Positions 43,401-55,400 of a stretch of 64,000 nucleotides of DNA are shown one piece after another; position 1 is the stretch's first letter; every line of letters starts with the position of its first letter. The notes beneath the pieces are model-generated. The model saw only the letters and a program-made list of their open reading frames with translations. It was not told where the DNA came from and searched no databases. A program made the translations under genes and the position numbers. This stretch comes from Archilochus colubris (lineage: Eukaryota > Chordata > Aves > Apodiformes > Trochilidae). The DNA is taken from contig CM041085.1 of NCBI GenBank assembly GCA_023079485.1, forward strand, positions 91,585,115-91,649,114, given 5' to 3'.

Positions 43401-46400
43401 GTGGGATTTTAAGGAGTGGCAGGTTGGGGTAAAGATTCTAAAGCTTCATGTAGAACTTTATATGGAATAGGCTTTTTAAACAAATGTAACTCCTCTCTGA
43501 CAAATTAAACTTACCTCTTGCAAATAGAATCTGCTTGAGTGATCAAGAGACTTGTGACCTTCCAAGCTGTACTCAGATACCTCTTGCAGATTTTGTCAAC
43601 ATCTAATCAAAATTGTTATCTCTGCTTTAGGAATTTATGAAGAAACTGGAAGAGAAAAAGGCAGAACTGAATAAAGCAACAGGTATGGGAGAAGCTATCC
43701 TAGCTATCTGCCACCCAGACTCCATCACTACCATTAAGCACTGGATAACAATCATCAGAGCCAGGTTTGAAGAGGTCAGTATATTTAAAGCCATCTTCAT
43801 TGCAAGAACCCACCTTTAATTGGAACAGAGCTGACAGCTAAGATGGGGGTTACATTGGGAGAAAATAATCCAGCTGTTGAGAACTAAACATTTCAAATAT
43901 CCACAATGATGGATGGGAATACCATTCTTCCCTAGGTTTTACTTTAAAACCTATAAGGCTTTAAGAACTAAAGCAGATGGTCAAGCTTCTTTGTTTGTAT
44001 GTATTATAGGAAGTACTGCCTGATACGTCTCATGTGAAGAAAGCCAATAGTTTCTGGGGAGAAACTTAAAAGTTACAAAGGAAATATAGGGTCAACTGGA
44101 AGCATTTCTCTATAATTACATTAGGGAGGATTTCAGTTGAACATATTCCAATGTAGAAGATTTCCAAATTAGTTAAGTGGCTATAAGTAGGTCTTGAGGT
44201 TGTGCCATACTCTCAGATGTTAAGGTGGAAATTTCTCTGTATATTAAAATCAAAGAAAACCAAAATACTGTTTTTAGTATGACTTCAGCAGTGCCCGGGA
44301 GGAAGACAGCAAATCCTGTGTGAGTCATTAATTTATACATATTGTTTGATAAAATTATTAATATATTTCTTGGATGTGCTAATTATTGCACTTAATCCTG
44401 AATATCTGTGAAAAAAAATGTGATGATGACCTGGGAATTTTAGTTACCTAGCACCTTTAGTGATCAGCTACTGTGTTCAGCACCTTGGATAATCAAACAT
44501 CAGTAGGCCTGGGAGAAAGGTCTGGTTTTAGTTAGCAGATCAATTTTAAATGCATTTTAAAGAATTTCAGATGTGCATTTCTTCATGCATTGGTTCTTTT
44601 ATCAAGGTCTTGGCATGGGCTAAACAACATCAACAGAGACTGTCAGGAGCTCTAGCTGGACTTATTGCTAACCAGGAGTTGCTGGAAGCCTTGCTGTCCT
44701 GGTTGCAGTGGGCAGAGACTACACTTAGTGAAAAAGATAAAGAGGTTATCCCTCAGGAGATTGAGGAAGTTAAAGCACTTATAGCTGAACATCAGGTAAG
44801 TCATGTTAAGTGACTTGTGTCCTGCACATTCCTATAAATGCTGTTGACATTTCAGCTAGGCTTTGCAATCAAGTGTGAATCTCCTTAGTTATTTTGTCTC
44901 CTAATAATCGAGTCATTTTTCACATACTCAGTTTTATGTATGTGTATGAAGTGCTTGTAGTTATGCAGCACAGATAAAAAAACAACCAAACAAAAATTTA
45001 GTGAAGTGTTGCTCTAAAAGCAAACCTACAATTACCTGTAGGAACAAGGATGGTAATAAAAATAATAATAGTGGTAGCAGTAGTAAAAGAAAACCTGCAT
45101 GACGGTGCTGCTGCCTTAGAAGTAGTGTTGCAGTATGGCTTTATTCTATGGCTGCTTTTTAAAAAATGCATTTATTAAGTGCTAGGAGGAATTGCTGGTG
45201 CAGTAACACTGGTAGGCTTGCCCCAGTTTACACATGAGAAATGTCTCACTTCTGTGAACTGCAGTCTGGGTAGCAAGGAATACCTGAGTGCTCGGAGTCA
45301 AAATTCTGTTGTACATCACCTCACCATGCATGGTTATTAAAGGAGTTTGAGAGAATATTCTTTGTATTTATCCCTCCTTTAATAGCCAGGCTGTAGTGGT
45401 TGTGAAAGTTTATATTGCCAGTTTTTCTTACCTACAAAACCCTTATCTGGGTCATCTTTATGTCATCTGGCATTACAAGAGTCTTTCTGTGCAATTCTTG
45501 TAACTTTGTTGTTTTTCTATTGTATGTTTTTCATTCCTGCAGTGACTTGTGTATTGTTAATTAAAACCACCTCTATCTGATTACAGACATTCATGGAGGA
45601 AATGACCAGAAAACAACCTGATGTGGACAAAGTTACAAAGACCTATAAAAGAAAGGCACTTGAACCCACTCCAGTACAATCTCATATTCCTGTTCTTGAT
45701 AAGGGGAGAGCAGGAAGTAAGTAACGAAGCATCTAGGGGCAGGTCACACGCAACCTTCTCTATCTATAAAGATAACTAATAGGTTTGATTAGCTTCAAGT
45801 AAAACAGACTAAAATTCTCTTAGCTGGTTTTTTAATTACCTCTTATGTCTCGTTGCAAGGAAATTTCTCATAGCAGTCTTGTATTTTTAAACTTTTTCCT
45901 ATACTTCTTGAATACCTGTTTTTGAAGTGTGCAGCCATTCACTTGCTGTGCAAATTCCAAGTGCATATGCAGTCTTTGAAATCTAACATTATCTGAAAGT
46001 GCAAACACATTCTTTTACAGAAGTAGAGATAAAATTTTGCTCCTACTTTCTATGAAATTGTATGCATCCCATTAGAAGATGTGTTCAGTGAAGATGAATG
46101 GAGAGTGAATTATCAAGTGAGGAAATTGCTTTTTGTATTTCTAGCTATACTCACTCACTTTATACATACCTATACATGGAACCTGCTTCTAAAATGAGGT
46201 CGTTTACTTTGCAACACTCAAGACAGTTGCAAAGATTGTATTTAACTTGTGCAGCTTCACCAGTGCAGCCACTGCTAGCTGCTTCTGGCAAAAGATGTTT
46301 TAAGCACTGTTGTTCTTCCCCAGCAATGGAAAAAAAAACCCCAAAACCAAACATACTAAAAAATTAAATGGAATAATACCAGGGTATGTGCTCATGATTT

Positions 46401-49400
46401 GGGACAGGAAGTAGTAGTTTTAGGAAGGTCTAATACCCTTCATGTGAGTGTTTGTTTTGTTTGAACTGTGTGAGACTTAACACTTTTTATCATGTTTTAA
46501 CAGGAAAGCGTTCCCCAACACCAGGCATATATCCATCAGCAGCCCAGGCACAAATTGAAACTAAGAATCCACGGGTAAATCTTTTAGTTAGCAAATGGCA
46601 GCAAGTCTGGCTTCTGGCCTTGGAAAGAAGAAGAAAACTTAATGATGCTTTGGACAGACTTGAAGAGGTCAGAGGACTGTACATAACACACATACATTTT
46701 ACATATACTCTGGACTAAATTTTCTATGCTGTAAAGGCTGAAAATAAATTCTGTATTTGTTGTGTAATATTGTATGATACAGCTAACTGAAAACACTGTG
46801 ATAAATGAGCGTTAATGTGCTTTAGAAGCTGTCATTCATATTTTAAATGTGAGGAGAGATGCCATTTAAAATGTTTATAAAGGTCCTCAAAGGACCTGTC
46901 ACTCAAAAAAATGCAGATGATATCTCTCTCATTGATTTCAACTGAACTGATTAATTGATGTCAACTGAAAAAAGTTCTCTCTCGTTTTTTTTTTTTGGTT
47001 GGTTTTTTTTTTTTTTTTTTTTATTAAGCTGAGAGAATTTGCCAACTTTGATTTTGATATTTGGAGGAAAAAATACATGCGATGGATGAACCATAAGAAG
47101 TCTCGTGTGATGGACTTCTTTAGGAGGATTGATAAAGATCAGGATGGAAAGATAACAAGACAGGAATTTATTGACGGCATTCTTTCTTCAAGTAAGTTTT
47201 TATTAGAAACTTAATGTTGACCTTGGAACAAGGATCTCATGAAGTCTTATTGTCTAAATAGTGTACCCAATGCAGTTTATTGTGCTAGAACATCACAGAT
47301 TTTTCTTTTGAAGTTATTAATCATGGTTAATTCCAACTGTAATTATTTTCCTTGAAAGTATTTCTAAATTCTATAAACTCTGTCTAGTTCTTCTACATTG
47401 TGAATCAGATTACAAATGTCACATTTATATTACTGGCTAATTAATAGTTCACTGGACTCGGATTGTCATTTCCCTGGTACACAGCTACTTCAGTTGCTTC
47501 TCATTGTTTAGACAGAATAGTAAACATATCCTATAAAATCTATAGATAATATTTTCAAAATCAGTTCATGTGACCATGTGGTTTTTATGGAAAAACTTAA
47601 CAGAATAGCTTCAAATATAGAAGAAACCATGTAATTTCGGAAACCAGTGTTTCCATGATCCAAGTTCATATACTTGTATAATGAGCATCAAAATGTCAAG
47701 CAGACCAGGAAGGTACTTTTCCTAGCGTTCCTGTTGGATTGATGTTCCTTAGGTATGCACAGTTGATGGTAATGTGAGTCTTCTACACCATGGCCATGGT
47801 GGATCGCATTTCCTTTCAGCAACTGACTCATAAGAGATAAGGACCTACTACTTAAAATGATTCTTTATCTTCAAATCACAGACTTTTGCTTTGAGAAGTG
47901 AAGATTCAGAATTGGGCTGCTGTTAGAATCTCATGTTAAAAGCTATTCAGTAGGAGAATATTCTAGTGTATATATATCCCCTCCTGCTTTAGGAAGTGTA
48001 ATCATATAGTCACTAAACATGGAAATCACTGTTTTGCATGAACTGATAGATAAAAAAAACCCTGATACCCCCAAGAGGCTAAACAGCTTACTCATTTAAC
48101 TCAGTTGCTCTCAACTTGTTATAACTGCTAAATACTCTTTTATTTAATCCCGGTTCACAATACTGAAAGTTTCTTTGACCATTTTGTAGAGAGTCTCTGT
48201 GTGGGTTAATATTCTGTTGCTGTAAACTTCATCTAAAGAAAGATTTAGTGAAACACCATGCATGTTTCTGCAGTGGGAAGGCCTTGCATTCTAAATTTAA
48301 TTAGTAGTGAAATTCTTGCTTGACCTTTCCTCACTAAGAATTTATGTTGTTAACCTGTGGTATTTTAAGCACTTGAAAGGTCAAAATGTTAAAAAAATAC
48401 ATATATTTTACAGTTTAATCTGTGCCTTTGATTCTGTGTCTGTCTTCAAGCCACACTAGGACACTTATTTTGATCTGATATCTAGGTAGCACTGGAGATC
48501 CAGATTACTTTTTCAGGTTACTCCTTCAGTCTTTGGAATATCCTTGGTTTTTAATAATCTTTGTCTGTCATCCATTGTCTAAAAACTTTTTAATATTTGT
48601 GTTTGTCTTTCAGAATTTCCAACAAGCCGACTTGAAATGAGTGCTGTTGCAGACATTTTTGATAGAGATGGTGATGGATACATTGACTATTATGAATTTG
48701 TAGCAGCTCTGCATCCGAACAAGGATGCATACAAGCCTCTTACAGATGCTGACAAAATTGAAGATGAGGTACATTCTACACTTTCTTTTATTGCACTCTG
48801 TTCTATTAGGTTCACATTCTTTAGTTTTAAATTAACTTTTATTTTCACTCCTGTATAATTTGAAGTTTACCAGTTACAGAAATTTTTAGAAATGTGATAT
48901 TAGCAGTAAAGTAATAATCCAGTTGTGGTTTTTTGCAGGTTACAAGGCAGGTAGCTAAATGTAAATGTGCAAAACGGTTTCAAGTGGAACAAATTGGGGA
49001 TAACAAGTACAGGGTAAGTCTTCTAAGGATCTTAGTTCTTACAGTTGAAGATTCTTCATATGACATGGTTATGCAAGGAATTAGGCCATAATAATTTACA
49101 GGAATTTTGTATGACAATTTTATGCTTTCTTTAAACTTGTCTAGGTTTTTGTTGGTATTTGTTTTTGTTTTGTTTTCTTCTAGTTAGAACTTGCAGGCTA
49201 AAAATATAAAAAAAATCTACTGCTTGTATTTATTTTTGCTGAAACTGTTTCCAAGGTACAGGCATTTTTAAAAGCTAACTGCATGCATACATACACACAA
49301 CAGCTCCTTAAAAGTCAATCTTTTTTCCTGGATACCCAAAATGTTGAAACTGTGTCTGATTTTCTGTTGGTTCATAAAACTGGTGATATTTTCCTGTGGT

Positions 49401-52400
49401 ATTGTGTTGTATTTCAGAAATCTTTTACTAAAGTGTATTCAATCATATTTATCTTCCCTTGTCATTTTATCAGAGCACACTGTTCTTCTGAAGAAGTACA
49501 AGAAGTATATTAGATATGTACAGAGTGATTTTAAATGACGGAAGAATAAATATCACATTGGAGAGAAATATCTTCTACCCCTAGATTCAATAACCAGAAC
49601 AATTTCAGATGAAATATGCAGTATTTGGCTAAGAGAGATTACTAAACACATGTATATTATTAAGACCACAGAAACAGCAATGGGAAGGAAACAAAAGCCT
49701 GGAATATTTTCCAATATTCAGTGTCTGGATGGCTCACTACCTGCTCATCTCTGAAGTAGATACTTTATTTAGATTGTCTAATGTGATAGTTTGCATGTGT
49801 TCTAGAGTCATATAGAGAATTTCCTGTAAACTAATCGTATCTTTCTTCCATTTTTCATTTCTTATCAGTTCTTCCTGGGAAATCAGGTATAAACCAGTGG
49901 AATGTGTTATGAAGTTTCTTTTTTTTTTTTTCCTTTTTTCTTTTTTTTTTCCCCCTTATTTTCTAACGGATAGTGATTTAAGCTTGCAATGATCAGTCTT
50001 CTTGCCATCCTTCCATCTTCAGCTAATTCATTAGCTAATTCATTGCTGGTCAGCTGTGGTATTTCTTTAAGTGCTACAGAGCATTGCTTGTCTCAGGATT
50101 CCCCCTCTTTGGTCTCTCACCTGCTTTTTTTTTTTACCATTTTCCTCATAAAGGAGATTACTTTTAAAGGAACCGGATAATAGTCTGCAGCAATTCCAAT
50201 AGTAAAAACTCATGAGCATTTAAACCGCATTTTAAACTGCATTTAAACTCTTATTTTATCAGCTTTTTAGCAGAATCCTTCAAAATTCTGTGTTGTGTTT
50301 TTAAGACTATTAGATTAAAGGCTAATCACAGTAAACAGATCCCAGGGTCATATCACTTACTGTAAATTAGGCGAAAAGTACTTTCATTGTGAGGAAAAAA
50401 AAAACCAACCATATGCAGTCAAGCATACTGGTTGAGAACCTGATTGTTGGTATTTTATGTACTAACACAGTGACTCATTAGATACATATTTTGGAAATAG
50501 GTAGAATAAGCTTGCTCTTCCAGTTTAGGACTACTCCCTCTCTCAAAGTGTTTTTAAAGACTTATGGCAAGTCTATAATGCATTGCAGCTGTGTTTATTG
50601 TAGAATCATAGAATGACCTTAAAGATCATCTAGTTCCAACCCCCCTGCATGGCCAGGGACACCTTCCACTAGACCACAGGTTGTTCCAGGCCCCATCCTA
50701 CATGACCTTTAAGAATACTTTGTGTAAGTTGGGTCATCAGTGAGTCAGGCAGCAGTGTCGAGTGTTATGAGGTGCTTATTTAACTCCTGTGGGTACATAC
50801 TGACACACAGCTTCCTCTGAAGTGATAAGTCTTGATTCCCTGGTGAGAATGGAAGTTGTTTACACAAACTGGATATCATTACTACGTTACTTATGCTCTT
50901 ATAAAGGCAATAATATCCACAAACCATTCTGAGTATGCTAGTGTTTAGCATTAGCCATTTTAAATCTAGAGATGCAGAAAATGTACTTCTGTTCTTACTC
51001 ATTGGCAAAGCCTGTTGAAGTAGAGAAAAAAACATAGAGACTGGTGAATAATTTTACCACATGCCTCAAGCAATATATCTAAGTAATAATTTAAAATGAT
51101 TTTTACACACATCTGCTTCAAAAAAGACTAATTTAAATTATGTTAATCCTCTTTATCTGTCATCTGTGCTCTCAGATCTGGGAAAAATAAAGAGGTTTTT
51201 GAAAGCATCTAACTTAACTGCTGCATAACAGCATCATAGTAAAAAGCACTTAAAGCCAGTTGGCTGAGGCTTCCCAAGTGACAGTGATGTTGTGTGGCTG
51301 TTACCAAGAATGAGCTTTTTTTTGTAGCTTAAACTAGACTTCCTTTATGGTTTTATTCCAGTGTTTTTACCTCAGATTAGTTGAAACAACAGTAAATGTT
51401 GTTCTAGGAAAATTGGTATCTAGATTATTGGAAGAATGAAATGGACTGAATTATCTATAGGGAAAATGGCTTAATAGCTACCTCCAGAAACCTCACTGTG
51501 TGAATTAACCACAGCCTAGACAGTTTCCAAAGCATATTGGACCCTTGGTATAATTGCATAATGGAGTCTAACTGAAGGGATAGGAGAAAAATAAAGAAAA
51601 AAGATAGAATCTTTAGATCCTGTAGAAAAAACACTCCTTAGAAACAAGCAAATTAAAGAAAAAATGGCATCAATTTGGATGCCATTTCTCTTTTTAACTT
51701 TAATCTACATACGTAAAATGTTTCTTTGTTCAGAGGATATTGAATACATTATTAAAAGGCCTTTACAAATAATGCTCATGTGAATGTTCTTATTTATAAA
51801 AAAACCTATGTATTATTGAACTAAATAGCAAGCTTTGCTTTTGTTTGGTTCCTAAAAGTAATATTTCTTTGAACTTATTCCCTCTTCTTGGCTTAAGTAG
51901 TACCAAACAACTAACGTAATTTAACCATAGGGAGCATGTTTGTGTGGTTTGCATATAAAACATTTCTGTCTCCTCAGTGGAGCAAGTAGGTACAGTTGAA
52001 CTATGGCCATCCTTCTCCAAGGGTCAAAGATTGTCCCAGAGAAGTATATTTGACTCCTGTTAGTTTCCATGAGTGCTCTGCATGTTTGTGTGTCAGAGCA
52101 TTACACTTGGCCTGATGATCTGATATAAAAAGAAATGTTTTAGTGAAATTGGCTAAAAAGCACTGAATTCTTCTGGTTAGTTTTCATGAGATCGTGGGGT
52201 CAACGCTTTGGTCGTGTTTTATTTCATTTGGATTTGACTGGAGGTACTGCATACAGCTTTTGTTTTACAGGTTTCAAGAGCAAAATATGCATTAGGCCTG
52301 GCCATCAGCCCAAAGGAAGAACAGGCTTAAGAATAGTTAGTATGAGGCAGGTTTTTGTGCATCTCTGAACTTTGAAGAACCTCAATGTGTAGACAGAGTG

Positions 52401-55400
52401 TCAAAGTTTATAACAAAGGACAATAGTGACAGTTACCAGTCATTTATTGCTTCTTCAATGTTTCTTTCCCCACATGCACCTCACTGTATCCAAATGAATG
52501 AATCACTTGATATTAACTGTGCAACACTTGTAATGCATTGATTTTTCAGCTCCCATACTGGTCATTTAAAGTGATGCTGCCTTCCTTTCAGCTGAAGCAA
52601 TAAAAAACTAGACCATTGCAGAAGTTTTGCCTAAGATTTTAGCAGTGTAATATCACAGATAGGTCTTCATTAATTTGCACAAACTCAGACTGTAACCTAT
52701 TAAATAATGTTTTACTAATTTTGCTTCCTTTGTGAGCTCAGACGTATGAGACTCAAGCATAAAATTAAACCTGAGTTTCTTTGTTACTGTCCTACCATCT
52801 CCTTTGGATTAATGCAGCAGCATCTGATTTGAAATCTTAACAGCTTTAATAATCTGCATAAATAAACATGATTTTTAATTACTAATAATTAAATATCTAA
52901 ATAAACCTTTTTAAGTTTCTAATTTTTAACCTGTCAGCATTGAACTGCAGCTGAATGAATGAGAACCTCAGAACTGTTGTTTAATTTTTATTGCAGTTTG
53001 GTGACTCTCAACAACTGCGCCTTGTCCGTATCCTAAGGAGTACAGTCATGGTTCGTGTTGGAGGTGGCTGGATGGCACTTGACGAGTTCTTAGTGAAAAA
53101 TGATCCTTGCAGGGGTATGTAACACAACTGTTAGAATGGACATGCAGATAATTATTTGGATACAGTCAGTGTTCATTGTCTCAAGAGTCATTCATTCTCA
53201 AGAGACAAATAGCATTGTGTAAAATGCCAGTTCTGTAAAAATCATCTCACTAAATGTCATGTAATGATCAATTTTTATAAACTTAAAACCCATAGTTAAG
53301 ATCTTTTCACTTGCACTGATATTTTTCTAGAATAACTGTGGCGTCTTCTGTGCATTTCTTCCAGCATTAGAATGGTGTAATTAAGAATTGAACTTAGCCC
53401 AGATAGACTTTATGGCATTTAAGTTACTTCTATGACTTGGCAGACATAGCACAAAGAAATGTCCAATAAAACCTTCTTAGAAGTTTTAAGACAGTGAATC
53501 GAAACAAGACAATTGAATTAAAGACCAACAACCACAACACAAAAACCTTCCCTGGCCAGTGGTTGCTCTGCCTTTTGTAGCTTTTCATTGGCATCCTCCC
53601 CAGAACTGCTTTGCAGAGCCCTGAGCCTTGTACAAAGGAAGTGGAAAACGCTCTGGTCATGAAGACTTTGTGCTCTGCTGGGAAAGCAGAGTGTGCTCTA
53701 TCACCGTGCTGTCCAGGACGCTGTATCAACTGCATCATTCTTGGAAAAACAGATGGAGACAGAAAAGAAGCCATTTGTGAAGCAAGCAGGAGAGATACAA
53801 ATCAAATAATAGGCAAAGTAACAAAGTTGTAGAAGGTATAATAATGACTGTGAGATGACAGTCTGTAACTATGTAATTCCATCCTGTTAACTGTCAACAT
53901 TAAGTTTACTCTCAAATGTTCTGTAGAATCATAATCAGTATGGTAATAGTGCAGGAACAACACAGAGGAGTTCAGGAGTGGCAATTTGAGGTAGTGAAGG
54001 CAGAGAAATCCACTGTCCTGTCGACATTGTTCCAGTGTCAGCTATCTCATACAGCTTCTAGTTTGGGACCAGGGGCTCTAACATTTTGATGTAGGCCTTG
54101 AGAGAGTGGAGAGCTTGTATGGGTAGTAACTGTTACCCTGAGTCAAGGAGGTTAAATCCAAAAAGAAGGTACCACAAAACCTTGTAAGGGCTGACAATGT
54201 TCCCTGAAGGCTTAGAAACCTTTGTTTACTGGCTTAAAAGGTACCCAGAATACTTCTTATCCCAGTGTCATTAAAAAGCTGCCAAAACCTTGTGTTGACA
54301 TTGCCGTGAAGGGTTAACTTGGTTAGTTTCAATATCCAGTATTCAGTATCCAGAACATTTTTCTCTGGTCTACTGTTGAGTAGAATGTTGCAATTTCTAC
54401 TTGGATTTACACTGAGAGATGCAATACTTAGTATCTTATCTGATTAATTTATTGGAATTCCTTATTACTGTTCTCAGATTCAGAGTCCTTTGGGGCTTCA
54501 TCCTCTTGTCTTTAATAAACCTTGTGTTCTAGGTATCTCTATAGTACTTTTAAAAATGTTACTTTATTTTATTTGTGGGAAGCACATGAGCAGATGATTA
54601 AGTCAGCACAGTGGGTCTACAGGAATTTCAATCTCCATATAATCATGTAGCCACTGAACGTTGTACATTGCTACCTGACCATAGTCTCGTTGATGTCAGT
54701 GATGCAAAGTAGTTGTTGATGTTACTGGGGCTGGTTGAGACTTTTCCTTAAGTATTTCACCTACCAAATCTGCATTTCCGCCAAGGACTACTCAAGTGTT
54801 CAGATAAATCACATTTCAAAGAACTGGTGTCATAAACAGCTCTAAAAGTATTTGATCTAGTTATATAAAATCGTTTTAGTTTATATTACTTCTTTATGTC
54901 AGCAGATAAATACCGTTACACGAGTAAACTTGGGACTGCAGCTGAGTCTGTCCAAGCGCTATTTCCTTTTTGCCTGGGAGACCTTTAAGAACTCATCTCA
55001 GAGCACTTTCTAGCAGCTTTTGCTCTGAGTCCTGTCTTTTGGCCTGGTGCTCTGAGTCTCTTGCATATGCAGCTGCTGTACTTGATTTCTTCTCCTGCTA
55101 ACGATTTTCTTTAATGTGACCCATGTCCTGTGTCATTTTTTCTAGTTCATCATCACGGGAGTAAAATGTTACGTTCGGAATCAAACTCTTCAATTACCAC
55201 TCAGCCTACTATAGGTTGGCAAACCCCTCTCTTTGTCTGCTCCTCCTCCTCTTCTCCTCTCTCTTCATTTCCTTCCCACTTTCTTATATATATACTTCTA
55301 ACAATATGCTTCACCCATCACATTTAGCTTCATGTGTTCCCACATGGGCTGGTGCTTTGCAAGCTAATTTTTTTTAACACGCTTGAAGAGTGTTTCAAAA

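Larger units (their letters stand above)
49887..52996 (+). other. Intron 34, 3.1 kb, with CR1
   Basis: It contains the T/C tract at 49915-49963, a 12-bp tandem duplication AGCTAATTCATT at 50021-50044, and an antisense CR1 fragment at 50601-50722. The remainder is AT-rich without recognised features. Confidence 0.85.

Noticed and set aside
49951..49973. TTCTAAC followed by GGATAG as an extra acceptor after the microexon
   Set aside because: The branch-like TTCTAAC is only a few bases from the AG, too close for splicing.
53430..53832. Overlapping open frames on both strands in intron 35, one Cys-rich
   Set aside because: No match to a known domain, and the plus-strand frame would need unsupported splice sites. 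Treated as chance.
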